Shown: positions 53,004 to 62,527 of the stretch, in pieces
How positions within the stretch are numbered: the stretch's first letter is position 1
Layout of the letters: each line of letters opens with the position of its first letter
NCBI RefSeq assembly: GCF_021353265.1
Contig: NZ_JAJTWU010000002.1
Span: 620,001-684,000 of the forward strand
Length of the DNA stretch: 64,000 nucleotides
Reading direction: 5' to 3'
Origin: Pelomonas cellulosilytica
GTDB lineage: Bacteria > Pseudomonadota > Gammaproteobacteria > Burkholderiales > Burkholderiaceae_C
Translations under genes and position numbers: made by a program
Notes under the pieces: generated by a model
Told to the model about the DNA's origin: nothing
Database searches by the model: none
The model's input: the letters and a program-made list of their open reading frames with translations, nothing else

Positions 53004-55223
53004 ATGACGAAGATCGACCGCCGCGCCATGCTGCGCGGCCTGGCTGGCGCGGGCGCGGTGGCAGCCCTCCCCGACAGCATCCAGCAGGCGCTGGCCATCT
53101 CGCCGCAGGGCAGCACCGGCACGATCAACGACGTGCAGCACATCGTCGTACTGATGCAGGAGAACCGGTCCTTCGATCATTACTTCGGCACGCTGCGTGG
53201 CGTGCGCGGATTCAGCGACCCGCGTGCCGTCAAGCAGTACGGCACGGGCAAGAGCATCTTCGAGCAGCCCAACCTGAGCTCGGCCGGCGTGACGCAGAGC
53301 CCGCCGACGCTGCTGCCCTTCCACCCGACAGCCGCCAATCTCGGTCAGCAGTTCCTGACCGGCCTGCCGCATGCGTGGGCCGACGCGCACAAGGCCTGGA
53401 ACAACGGCCACAACGACCGCTGGGTGCCCGCCAAGGGCAAGGTCACGATGGCCTACATGCAGCGCAGCGACATCCCGTTCTATTACGCGCTGGCCGACGC
53501 CTTCACGATCTGCGACGCCTACCACTGCTCCATCATGGCGTCGACCGATCCCAACCGCTACTACCTGTGGAGCGGCTGGTGCGGCCAGAACGGCACGCTG
53601 CCCGGCGGTATCGACGTGAGCAACACCGGCAGCACGCAGGGCAAGCTGGCGCTCAACGCCAGCGGTGGCAGCGCCGGCAACGGCACGCCGCCCTACGGCC
53701 CGGTCGTCAACAACGCCGAGCAGGGCTACAACTGGACCACCTACCCGGAGCGCCTGCAGCAGGCTGGCATCACGTGGAAGGTCTACCAGGACGTAGGCCA
53801 CGGCTTGGACAGCAACGGCAACTGGGGCTGGGACGGCGCCAATCCCTACATCGGCAACTACGGTGACAACTCGCTGCTGTACTTCAACCAGTACCGCAAC
53901 GCCCAGCCCGGCAGCCCGCTGTACGAGCGGGCCCGCACCGGCACCAACCTGCTCAACGGCGGCGCGTTCGACAACGGCACGTTGTTCGACCAGCTGCGCG
54001 CCGACGTGATGAACGGCACGCTGCCGCAGGTGTCGTGGATTGCCGCGCCCGAGGCCTACAGCGAGCACTCCAACTGGCCCACGAGCTACGGCACCTGGTA
54101 TGTGCAGAACGTGTTGAACGCGCTGACCGCCAACCCGGCCGTCTGGGCGCGCACCGTCTTCATCATCTGTTTCGACGAGAACGACGGCTTCTTCGACCAC
54201 ATCGTGCCGCCCACGCCGCCGGGCTCGCCCGCGCAGGGCAAGTCCACGGTCAGCACCGTCAATGAGCTCTACCCCGGTGCCGGCAGCTACGCGGCCGGCC
54301 CGTACGGCCTGGGCGCTCGCGTGCCGATGCTCGTCATCTCGCCGTGGAGCAAGGGGGGCTGGGTCTGCTCCGAGACCTTCGACCACACGTCCATCATCCG
54401 CTTCATCGAGAAGCGCTTCGGCGTCATGGAGCCCAACATCTCGCCGTGGCGCCGCGCCGTGTGCGGCGACCTGACCTCCACGCTGGACTTCACGCTGGCC
54501 AATGCCGCCGCCGCGCGCCTGCCCAGCACGGCTGCGTACGCGCCGCCGCTGGCCGACATCGTCAGCGGCAGGAAGTACGGCACCTACACGCCGCCCGTGC
54601 CGTCCAACCAGGTCATGCCGGTGCAGGAGCCCGGCGTACGGCTGGCCCGCCCGCTGCCCTACGAGCTGCAGGCCGACTGGACGCCGGCTGCCGACGGCGC
54701 GAGCTTCAACCTCGACTTCGCCAACACCGGCACGGCCGGCGCCTGGCTGCATGTGCGCACGGCCAACGGCTGCACGGCCGGCGGCAGCACGGGCCCCTGG
54801 GGCTACACGGTGGAAGCCGGCAAGACGCTAGCCGACACCTGGCAGACGCCGGCTGGCGCTGTCTATGACGTGTCCGTGCACGGGCCCAACGGCTTCTTCC
54901 GCCGCTATGCCGGCAGCCTCGCGGCAGGTGCGGCGCGGCTGGTCGTGCGCACTCGCTACGACCGCGCGACGGGCGGCCTGTCGCTGACCGTCACCAACGC
55001 AGGCGCCACGGCGACCGACGTCACTGTGACCGACCGCTACACCAACGCCGCCACGCACCAACTGCTGCAGCCGGGCGCCAGCTTCCGCTCCGACTGGACG
55101 CTGCAGACCAGCGCGCGCTGGTACGACCTGCTCGTCAGCGCGGCCGGCGACGCGGGCTTCGTCGCGGCAGTCGCCGGACACGTCGAGACCGGTGCCGCCG
55201 GTACCAGCGATCCGCTGCTGTAA
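53004..55223 (+). CDS. phosphocholine-type phospholipase C, Tat-exported
   Basis: 739 residues from the ATG at 53004. The Tat signal is DRRAMLRGLAGAG with the twin arginine at 6-7. VLMQENRSFDHYFGT holds the metal-site Asn-Glu region of the family, FDENDGFFDHIVPP the second metal region and GLGARVPMLVISPWS the third. The last 200 residues form two DUF756-like beta domains, as in PlcN/PlcH. It cleaves phosphatidylcholine or phosphatidylserine in the periplasm or outside, releasing phosphate esters. A 7-bp GC hairpin follows at 55236-55253. Confidence 0.92.
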   Translation: MTKIDRRAMLRGLAGAGAVAALPDSIQQALAISPQGSTGTINDVQHIVVLMQENRSFDHYFGTLRGVRGFSDPRAVKQYGTGKSIFEQPNLSSAGVTQSPPTLLPFHPTAANLGQQFLTGLPHAWADAHKAWNNGHNDRWVPAKGKVTMAYMQRSDIPFYYALADAFTICDAYHCSIMASTDPNRYYLWSGWCGQNGTLPGGIDVSNTGSTQGKLALNASGGSAGNGTPPYGPVVNNAEQGYNWTTYPERLQQAGITWKVYQDVGHGLDSNGNWGWDGANPYIGNYGDNSLLYFNQYRNAQPGSPLYERARTGTNLLNGGAFDNGTLFDQLRADVMNGTLPQVSWIAAPEAYSEHSNWPTSYGTWYVQNVLNALTANPAVWARTVFIICFDENDGFFDHIVPPTPPGSPAQGKSTVSTVNELYPGAGSYAAGPYGLGARVPMLVISPWSKGGWVCSETFDHTSIIRFIEKRFGVMEPNISPWRRAVCGDLTSTLDFTLANAAAARLPSTAAYAPPLADIVSGRKYGTYTPPVPSNQVMPVQEPGVRLARPLPYELQADWTPAADGASFNLDFANTGTAGAWLHVRTANGCTAGGSTGPWGYTVEAGKTLADTWQTPAGAVYDVSVHGPNGFFRRYAGSLAAGAARLVVRTRYDRATGGLSLTVTNAGATATDVTVTDRYTNAATHQLLQPGASFRSDWTLQTSARWYDLLVSAAGDAGFVAAVAGHVETGAAGTSDPLL

Positions 55224-55235
55224 CGCCTGCCGAAC

Positions 55236-55253
55236 GCCCGGCGCCTGCCGGGC
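55236..55253 (+). promoter_or_regulatory. short hairpin between phospholipase C and PEP-CTERM gene
   Basis: GCCCGGC at 55236-55242 and GCCGGGC at 55247-55253 pair over a 4-nt loop, 13 bp after the phospholipase stop and 10 bp before the next ATG. Without a T-run it is probably not a simple terminator. Confidence 0.4.
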
Positions 55254-55262
55254 ACGACCCCA

Positions 55263-55907
55263 ATGATGTTTCCAGGACTCTCCATGCGCCGCTTCCAACC
55301 TCTGCTGCTCGCCGCCCTGATCGCTATCGCCCTGCCGGCCGCCGCCGCGACGACCGTGTTCGACAACCTCGGTTCGGTCGAAGGCGCCGACCCGCTTCTG
55401 GGTTATGGCCCGCTGGCCGATTCCTTCCAGACCGGTGACGGCGGCCAGCTCGTGCTGTCGCAGGTGACGGCCTTGCTGAAGAGTGGCAGTGCCGATGTCG
55501 TCGGTGACCTGCGTGTGAGCCTGCTGGCCGACAACGCCGGCAGCCCGGGCAGCTGGCTGGCGACCGTGGGCTCGTTGTCCAGCGCGGCCGTGTCGACCGC
55601 CGGTTTCAGCGCCTACAGCTTCAAGCCGGCGGCGGCCGTGCAGCTGGCGGCCCACACGACCTACTGGGTGCAGATCGAGGCCTTGAAGCCCAATGCGGTG
55701 GAATGGGCCTGGTCGTCGGACCTGAGCGGCATCGGCGTGGCCGGCGGCGCGAATGCCAACGCGTTGCTGGGCGTCAGCTCGAACCTCGCCGCCGCGCCTT
55801 ACCAGATGTCGGTCAGCGTGCAGGCCGTTCCCGAGCCGGCGTCGCTGGCGCTGATGCTGAGCGGCGTCGGCCTCGTGGCTGCCGCCGCACGCCGTCGCCA
55901 GCGCTGA
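55263..55907 (+). CDS. PEP-CTERM sorting domain protein
   Basis: 214 residues; a start at residue 8 (MRRFQPLL) is also possible. A signal peptide ends about residue 28 (PAAAATTV). The mature part is a beta-rich choice-of-anchor domain with HTTYWVQIEAL. The end is VPEPASLALMLSGVG, a hydrophobic helix and RRRQR: the exosortase recognition tail. Function is probably structural at the cell surface. The gene starts 39 bp after phospholipase C. Confidence 0.85.
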   Translation: MMFPGLSMRRFQPLLLAALIAIALPAAAATTVFDNLGSVEGADPLLGYGPLADSFQTGDGGQLVLSQVTALLKSGSADVVGDLRVSLLADNAGSPGSWLATVGSLSSAAVSTAGFSAYSFKPAAAVQLAAHTTYWVQIEALKPNAVEWAWSSDLSGIGVAGGANANALLGVSSNLAAAPYQMSVSVQAVPEPASLALMLSGVGLVAAAARRRQR

Positions 55908-56043
55908 ACCCCTTCATCGCCGGGGCCTTGCGCCGGACGGATGCGCTCTTGCGCGGCCAGGCGCCGGCTTGTGGCTCACGGCGCCAGCAACTGCGGTCGT
56001 GGCGACGCCGTGGCGGGCCGGCGCACTGCGAGCCTTGCCAGCC

Positions 56044-56937
56044 TCAGAGCATCGTCGAGCGGTGCGCACCGAAGCCGGCCATCACGCCATCGCCCACGGC
56101 CAAAGCGACGTTGCCAGTCGCGCGCGCCGCATCGCCACACGCGAAGACGTTCGGCACGCTGGTCTCCTGCATCGGCGTGACCTGGATGAACGGCCCCATC
56201 GGTCCTTCGGTCATCGCACAACCGAGCTGGCTTGCGACCGGGCTGGACATGGCCGTGCGGGGTTGCGTGAACAGGCCGGCCATGTGCAGCACACGGCCGT
56301 CGGCAAGCACCACGTCGGCCTCGCCGTCGATGCGGACGACCGGTACGTGCTCGACCCGCGTGCCGCGCCGCGCGAGATGGGCGCGCTCCTCGTCGCTCGG
56401 CGTGTAGACGCCGTTGAGGAACAGGGTTGTTCGCCCCCAGTCGGGCAGCATGAGGGCATGGTGCTGCGCCTGCGGCGTGGCGGCGATGATGCCGATGTCG
56501 CCGGCATCCAGCTCGTAGCCATGGCAGTACGGGCAATGGAAGACGCTGCGGCCCCAACGCTCGGCGAGGCCGGACAGCGGCGGCAGGATGTCTCGCACGC
56601 CGGTGGCCAGGATGAGACGGCCGGCGCCAATGGCGGTATCGCCGACGCGGAACGTGAGCCGGCCGTCCGCACTGACGCGGGCGTCATCGGCCGTGCCGTC
56701 CAGCCATTGCACGCTGGGGTAGCGCAGCAACTGGGCCCGCGCTTGCGCCACGATGTCTGCCGGCGCGACGCCGTCCTGCGATAGGAAGCCCTGCGACGTC
56801 AGGCCCGCCGCATCGACAAAGCGGTTGCGGCGCTGGCCGGCATCGACGACCAGTACCTGGCGACGTGCCCGCGCCAGTTGCAGCGCGGCGGACAGGCCGG
56901 CAAAGCTGCCACCGATGACGGCGAAATCAATCTGCAT
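56044..56937 (-). CDS. thioredoxin-reductase-like FAD protein with CPYC active site
   Basis: 297 residues. FAD-binding GGSFAGLSAALQLARA at 9-24 and LATGVRDILP at 110-119. The redox site is Cys135-Pro-Tyr-Cys138 followed by His-Gly, unlike the CATC of thioredoxin reductases. The place where the NADPH Gly-rich loop should follow reads IGIIAATPQAQ, without GxGxxA. CPYC/CPFC-HG flavoproteins include dithiol oxidases of the GliT/HlmI/DepH type that make disulfides, so an oxidase is a real alternative. Coupled to the Rrf2 gene (11-bp overlap). Confidence 0.82.
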   Translation of the reverse strand: MQIDFAVIGGSFAGLSAALQLARARRQVLVVDAGQRRNRFVDAAGLTSQGFLSQDGVAPADIVAQARAQLLRYPSVQWLDGTADDARVSADGRLTFRVGDTAIGAGRLILATGVRDILPPLSGLAERWGRSVFHCPYCHGYELDAGDIGIIAATPQAQHHALMLPDWGRTTLFLNGVYTPSDEERAHLARRGTRVEHVPVVRIDGEADVVLADGRVLHMAGLFTQPRTAMSSPVASQLGCAMTEGPMGPFIQVTPMQETSVPNVFACGDAARATGNVALAVGDGVMAGFGAHRSTML

Positions 56938-57403
56938 GACGGTGCTCCTCGAGAAGGTGGCGCCGTTCGGTGTCGCGGTGGCTGCCCAGGCGACGATGGA
57001 AGTCCTGCGACAGCGCAGCCAACGTCACGGCGCCCAGCCGACGCAGCAGCAGCGCCTCGGCGTCGCGCACGGCGACGCCCAGCGCGTCGTTGACGGCCTG
57101 GGCGACGAGGCATTGGGGGCGGTCCTCCCGGAACCCCAATGACACGAAGGCGGGCGCTCCGAGCGCTTCATGCACGTCGCGCAACGTGATGTGGTCCAGT
57201 GGGCAGCACAGCACCCAGCCGCCGCCATGCCCTTTGGATGACGCGACGAGGCCGGCCTCGCGCAACCCCGTCATCAGGCGTCGCAGCACGACGGGGTTCG
57301 TCTGCATCGCCGCGGCGAGGGTCTCGGAGGTGGCCGGGCCGTCACCCTCGGCCATGTGCAGCAGCACGTGCAGCACGTCGGACAGCTGGCTGTTCTGTTT
57401 CAT
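56927..57403 (-). CDS. Rrf2 family transcriptional regulator
   Basis: 158 residues. Winged helix with TSETLAAAMQTNPVVLRRLM as the recognition region and GHGGGWVL wing. The three evenly spaced Cys of iron-sulfur Rrf2 proteins (IscR, NsrR) are not present; only Cys66, Cys67 and Cys98 are found. It therefore belongs with Rrf2 proteins that sense redox state or a small molecule by other means. It opens a two-gene operon with the CPYC flavoprotein and probably controls it. Confidence 0.85.
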   Translation of the reverse strand: MKQNSQLSDVLHVLLHMAEGDGPATSETLAAAMQTNPVVLRRLMTGLREAGLVASSKGHGGGWVLCCPLDHITLRDVHEALGAPAFVSLGFREDRPQCLVAQAVNDALGVAVRDAEALLLRRLGAVTLAALSQDFHRRLGSHRDTERRHLLEEHRHAD

Positions 57404-57481
57404 GCAACATTATTAGTTGCATGAAATTTCACCCAGCCACTGTAGGGTTGTCGTCTGCAAGCACGGCCGATGCCACCGGCG

Positions 57482-58267
57482 CTAGAACGCACTCTTGGTC
57501 GTGCCGCCGTCCACGCGCAGCGCGGCTCCCGTCGTCGCCGAGGCCAGCGGGCTGGCGACATAGGTCACCAGCGCAGCCACCTCCTCGGGCGTCGAGAAGC
57601 GCTTGATGAGTGACGTGGGCCTGACTTTCTCGAAGAACTCGGTCTCGAACTCGGCGAACGACTTGCCCTTCGAAACCTGCTCGACGAAGTCGTTCACGCC
57701 ACGCGAGCGCGTCGGGCCGGGAAGCACGCTGTTGACCGTGATGCCGGTCCCGGCCAGTGACTCGGCCAGGCCACGGGACACGGCCAGCTGGGCCGTCTTC
57801 GTCATGCCGTAGTGCACCATCTCGGCGGGGATCTGCACGGCGCTCTCGCTGGAGATGAAGATGACGCGGCCCCAGTTGGCGGCCTTCATGGCGGGCAATA
57901 CCAGCCGCGCCAGCCGAACGCCGCTGAGCACATTGACATCGAAGAAGCGCTGCCAGTCGGCGTCGGGGATGTCCTCGAACGGCTTGGCCTCGAAGATGCC
58001 GAGGTTGTTGACGAGGATTTCGATGCCCGGGTGCGTCCGCACCAGGGCCTCGGCCGCTTCGGCCTGGCTGAGGTCGCCCGCAAAGCCGAGCGGCCGGTTG
58101 CCCGTGGCGGCCTCGATGGCGGCCACGGCTGCCTCGACGGCAGGTTGCGTGCGCCCGTTGACGATGACGCGGGCACCCTCGGCGGCGAGAGATTGTGCGA
58201 TCGCGTGGCCGATGCCGGCGGTGCTGCCGGAGACGAGGGCCAGGCGGTTCTTCAATTGAAGGTCCAT
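57482..58267 (-). CDS. short-chain dehydrogenase/reductase
   Basis: 261 residues from the ATG at 58267 (MDLQLKNRLAL). Nucleotide-binding GSTAGIG at 14-20, Asn112, Ser140, Tyr153 and Lys157 complete the classical catalytic tetrad. The C-terminal DFVEQVSKGKSFAEFE region forms the substrate cover. It reduces or oxidises a keto/alcohol group with NAD(P)H. It diverges from the GntR gene, which could control it too through the operator at 58396. Confidence 0.9.
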   Translation of the reverse strand: MDLQLKNRLALVSGSTAGIGHAIAQSLAAEGARVIVNGRTQPAVEAAVAAIEAATGNRPLGFAGDLSQAEAAEALVRTHPGIEILVNNLGIFEAKPFEDIPDADWQRFFDVNVLSGVRLARLVLPAMKAANWGRVIFISSESAVQIPAEMVHYGMTKTAQLAVSRGLAESLAGTGITVNSVLPGPTRSRGVNDFVEQVSKGKSFAEFETEFFEKVRPTSLIKRFSTPEEVAALVTYVASPLASATTGAALRVDGGTTKSAF

Positions 58268-58395
58268 GGTGCGGTTCCTGAGTGGGGGCGGGACATCGGG
58301 TGTAGCCGATCCGCAGCGACCCGACTGGCGTTGGGGCTGCTCGGCACCGTGGCAGTGCAGATGGCTCGCGCGCCGGTACGAATTGGTGCACAGCG

Positions 58396-58407
58396 CTTGC
58401 ATACAAG
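58396..58407. promoter_or_regulatory. palindromic GntR/FCD operator candidate
   Basis: CTTGCATACAAG at 58396-58407 is a near-palindrome (one mismatched pair) of the CTTGTATACAAG form that FCD-type GntR proteins such as VanR and FadR relatives use. It lies 39 bp upstream of the gntR start and 128 bp upstream of the SDR start, in the 179-bp divergent gap. Assigned by form and place. Confidence 0.6.
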
Positions 58408-58446
58408 CCAGATAAACGCTGGCACGGAAGCTGCGAAGAGCTTGCC

Positions 58447-59187
58447 ATGGGCATCTCGGCCACCGACATCAGCCAGCGCATCGTTGAAGCGGTGCTCGCG
58501 CAGAAGCTCGCGCCCGGCGCGCGGCTGGGCGAGCAGCAGCTGGCGATGCTGTTCGACTGCAGCCGCACCATCGTCCGCGAAGCGCTCACGCGGCTGGCTG
58601 CGCGCGGCATCGTCACCGTCAGCGCACGGCGCGGCTGGTACCTCATCGCGCCGTCGCCCGACGAGGTTCGCGAGGCCTTCGAGGCCCGCCGCGTCATCGA
58701 GCTGGGGCTGATCCGCGGCGAGGGCCAGCTGCCGCCCGCCGCCATCGAGCGCCTGAACCAGCACCTGCAGCAGGAGCATGCCGCGCTGCAGAGTGACGAC
58801 GTCGGCACGCGCAGCTTTCTGCTGGGTGACTTCCATGTCTGCCTCGCCGAGTGCCTGGGCAACGGCCTGCTGGCCGATACGTTGCGCGACTTCACTGCGA
58901 GGACGACGTTGATCGCGATGCGCTACCAGTCGTCCCACGACGCGGCGCGGTCCTGCCAGGACCATGTCGCCATCGTCGCCGCGCTGGCCGTCGGCGACCG
59001 CGACCGCGCCGAGACCTTGATGGCCCAGCACCTCGCCAGCGTGCAGGCCGCGCTGCGCCTGCCGGCCGACGACGACCCGCTGCAGCGGCTGCGAGAGGCG
59101 CTTGCGCCGCTGCCACCGCTGGCCACCGAACCCATCGTCCCCCCTGACAGCCCCACCGACAGTCCCTATCTAGGAGCCCTGCTATGA
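58447..59187 (+). CDS. GntR family regulator, FCD domain
   Basis: 246 residues. N-terminal winged helix with GARLGEQQLAMLFDCSRTIVREALTRLAARG at about 20-52 written across two segments here, then an all-helical FCD ligand-binding domain (DFHVCLAE and SSHDAARSCQDH with the His/Asp metal ligands). FCD proteins respond to small acids or amino acids. The stop overlaps the transporter binding-protein ATG by 4 bp, so it is in the same operon and should regulate it. Confidence 0.9.
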   Translation: MGISATDISQRIVEAVLAQKLAPGARLGEQQLAMLFDCSRTIVREALTRLAARGIVTVSARRGWYLIAPSPDEVREAFEARRVIELGLIRGEGQLPPAAIERLNQHLQQEHAALQSDDVGTRSFLLGDFHVCLAECLGNGLLADTLRDFTARTTLIAMRYQSSHDAARSCQDHVAIVAALAVGDRDRAETLMAQHLASVQAALRLPADDDPLQRLREALAPLPPLATEPIVPPDSPTDSPYLGALL

Positions 59188-59969
59188 CGACCTTATCCCG
59201 CCGCCTGCTGCTGGCCTGCGCCGCAGGCCTGTTCACTCTGGGCGCTCAGGCCCAGACCGCGCTGGACGGCATCCTGAAGAGCAAGACGGTCAAGATCGCG
59301 ATCCCGACCGACTACCCACCCTACGGCTTCGTCGGCCCGGACATGAAGCCGCAGGGCCTGGACGTGGCGATGGCCGAGCTGATCGCCGCCAAGCTGGGCG
59401 CCAAGGTCGAGCTGGTGCCGGTGACCAGCGCCAACCGCATTCCCTACCTGCAGACGAAGAAGGCCGACCTCGTCATCTCCACGCTGGGCAAGAACCCTGA
59501 GCGCGAGAAGGTCATCAACTTCAGCGCGGCCTACGCGCCGTTCTACCAGGCGGTGTTCGCCGCCAAGAGCCTGCCCATCAAGAGCTGGGCAGACCTGGCC
59601 GGCAAGAGCGTGGCCGTCACGCGCGGCGCGATGGAAGACCAGGAGCTGAGCAAGGTGGCCCCGTCGACGCTGGAGTTCAAGCGCTTCGAGGACAACAACG
59701 CCACCATTGCCGCCTTCGCCGCAGGCCAGACGCAGCTGCTGGCCACCAGCGCGGCCGTCGCTGGCAACCTGATGTACCGCAACCCCGGCCTCAACACCGA
59801 ATACAAGCTGCTGCTGAAGGACAGCCCCTGCTATGTCGGCGTGGCCAAGGGCGAGGACGCGCTGCTGGCCAAGGTCAACGAGATCATCGCGGCGGCCAAG
59901 GCGGCGGGCGAGCTGGAAGCGCTGTCGAAGAAATGGCTGGGCCGCGGCTCCGGCGAACTGCCGTTGTGA
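59184..59969 (+). CDS. polar amino acid ABC transporter substrate-binding protein
   Basis: 261 residues. A signal peptide with SRRLLLACAAG ends near residue 23 (AQAQT). The mature protein starts LDGILKSKTVKIAIPTDYPPYGFVG across the binding site (Tyr and Phe/Tyr pair), typical of Bac_bp SBP_bac_3 proteins that bind polar or basic amino acids or opines. It is coupled to gntR upstream and followed 20 bp later by the first permease. Confidence 0.92.
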   Translation: MTTLSRRLLLACAAGLFTLGAQAQTALDGILKSKTVKIAIPTDYPPYGFVGPDMKPQGLDVAMAELIAAKLGAKVELVPVTSANRIPYLQTKKADLVISTLGKNPEREKVINFSAAYAPFYQAVFAAKSLPIKSWADLAGKSVAVTRGAMEDQELSKVAPSTLEFKRFEDNNATIAAFAAGQTQLLATSAAVAGNLMYRNPGLNTEYKLLLKDSPCYVGVAKGEDALLAKVNEIIAAAKAAGELEALSKKWLGRGSGELPL

Positions 59970-59989
59970 GTTGAGCGCGGAGCGAGGCC

Positions 59990-60658
59990 ATGATCAGCTT
60001 CGACTTCATGGCAGTGCTGGCCGAATGGCCGCTGCTGCTCAAGGGCCTGGCGTGGACGCTGGGACTCACGTTGGTCTCGACGCCGCTCGGGCTGGCCATC
60101 GCGGTGCTGGGCGCCTGGTCCCGTGCCTGCGGGCCGGTGTGGCTGCGGCGCATGCTGGGCCTCTACGTGGAGCTGCTGCGCAACACGCCGTTCATCGTGC
60201 AGCTTTTCTTCGTGTTCTTCGGCCTGCCGGCGCTCGGCATCAAGCTGTCGCCGGAGCTGGCCTCGGTCATCGCGATGACGCTGAACCTCGGTGCCTACGG
60301 CACCGAGATCCTGCGCGCCGGCATCCAGGCAACGCCGCGTGGCCAGTGGGAGGCGGCGCAGAGTCTCGCGCTGAGCCGCATGCAGACGTTCACCCGCGTC
60401 GTGCTGCCGCCGGCGCTGCAGCGCGTGTGGCCGGCGATGACGAGCCAGATCATCATCGTCATGCTCGGCTCGGCCGTCTGCGGCCAGATCTCCACCGAGG
60501 AACTGAGCTACGCGGTCAACCTCATCCACAGTCGCAACTTCCGTGCGTTCGAGGCGGTCTTCATCGCGACGGCCACCTACTTGCTGCTGGCCATCCTCGC
60601 CCGCAAGCTGCTGATGTGGGCCGGCCCGCGCTTCGTGTTCGGCAGGAGGTCCGCATGA
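59990..60658 (+). CDS. polar amino acid ABC transporter permease 1
   Basis: 222 residues and about five membrane segments. LRNTPFIVQLFFVFF and EILRAGIQATPRGQWEAAQSLALS are the HisM/GltK-type signatures; the latter contains the EAA loop that docks on the ATPase. Overlaps permease 2 by 4 bp. Confidence 0.92.
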   Translation: MISFDFMAVLAEWPLLLKGLAWTLGLTLVSTPLGLAIAVLGAWSRACGPVWLRRMLGLYVELLRNTPFIVQLFFVFFGLPALGIKLSPELASVIAMTLNLGAYGTEILRAGIQATPRGQWEAAQSLALSRMQTFTRVVLPPALQRVWPAMTSQIIIVMLGSAVCGQISTEELSYAVNLIHSRNFRAFEAVFIATATYLLLAILARKLLMWAGPRFVFGRRSA

Positions 60659-61291
60659 TCGAGTTCACGCTGTGGGACATAGTGCGCAACCTGCTGCTGG
60701 CGCTGCGCTGGACGGTCGCGCTGTCGCTGATCGCCTTCATCGGTGGCGGCCTCGTGGGCGGCCTGTTGCTGACGCTGCGGCTGGGCCTGGGCAGCGGCGC
60801 GCGGCGGCTGATCGGCTGGTATGTGCAGCTGTTCCAGGGCACGCCGCTGCTGATGCAGCTCTTCCTCGCCTACTTCGGCCTCGCGCTGCTGGGGATCGAG
60901 GTGTCGGCCTGGACTGCCGCGGCGCTGGCGCTGACGCTCTACACCAGCGCCTATCTCGTCGAGATCTGGCGCGGCTGCGTCGAGGCCGTGCCGCGCGGCC
61001 AGTGGGAGGCGGCCCGGAGTCTGGCGCTGTCATTTGGCGAGCAACTGCGTCACGTCATCCTGCCGCAGGCGTCGCGCCTGGCCATTGCGCCGACAGTGGG
61101 CTTCCTCGTGCAGGTCATCAAGGGCACGGCGCTGGCGTCGGTCATCGGATTCGTCGAGCTGACCAAGGCCGGCGGCATGATCGCCAACGCCAGCTTCAAG
61201 CCTTTCCTCGTCTTCGGTTGCGTGGCGCTGCTGTATTTCGCGCTGTGCTTCCCCGTCAGCCTGTTCGCCCAACGTTTGGAGCGCCGCATCC

Positions 61292-61302
<11 letters not shown>
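60655..61302 (+). CDS. polar amino acid ABC transporter permease 2
   Basis: 215 residues. QLFQGTPLLMQLFLAYF and CVEAVPRGQWEAARSLALS repeat the family motifs of permease 1. Start ATG at 60655 is inside the preceding stop (ATGA). Its last 11 bp overlap the ATPase gene. The two permeases probably form a heterodimer. Confidence 0.92.
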
Positions 61303-62047
<745 letters not shown>

Positions 62048-62137
62048 AGGGGCTGCCGGCGAGCCGATCAGGTTTCAAGAAGCCGCCGTCCGGCGCCGGC
62101 GTTAGGCTCGTGGCTGTCTCCACCTTGCTGCCGCGCC

Positions 62138-62512
62138 ATGAGCACCACACCCGCCTCCGCCCTCATCGACGAGCGCATCGCCACCCTCGGCGGCTGGCGC
62201 GGCGATACGCTGGCTGCGCTACGTGCGCTGCTGCACGATGCCGTGCCCAACATCGTCGAGGAGTGGAAGTGGAGCAACCCCGTCTGGTCGCTCGACGGGA
62301 TCGTCTGCACCGGCGAGGCCTACAAGAGCGCTGTCAAGATGACCTTCCCGCGCGGCGCTGCGCTGCCCGACCCCAAGGGACTGTTCAATGCCAGCCTGGA
62401 AGGCAAGGTGCGGCGGGCCATCGACTTCCACGAAGGCGGCAAGCTCGACAAACCCGCGCTGAAGGCGCTGTTCCGCGCCGCGGTGGCGGCCAACCAGGCC
62501 GCGCGGCGCTGA
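62138..62512 (+). CDS. DUF1801 domain protein
   Basis: 124 residues. NIVEEWKWSNPVWSLDGIVCTGEAY and the KMTFPRGAAL region are characteristic of DUF1801, a small alpha/beta YdhG-like family of unknown biochemical role, often annotated near stress genes. No signal peptide. It is separated from the transporter by 90 bp with nothing recognisable in it. Confidence 0.8.
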   Translation: MSTTPASALIDERIATLGGWRGDTLAALRALLHDAVPNIVEEWKWSNPVWSLDGIVCTGEAYKSAVKMTFPRGAALPDPKGLFNASLEGKVRRAIDFHEGGKLDKPALKALFRAAVAANQAARR

Positions 62513-62527
62513 GCGGCGCCGGCGGCT

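Noticed and set aside
52911-54752. 613-residue minus-strand frame opposite phospholipase C
   Set aside because: Composition of a shadow frame and the phospholipase on the other strand has clear family motifs and a Tat signal.
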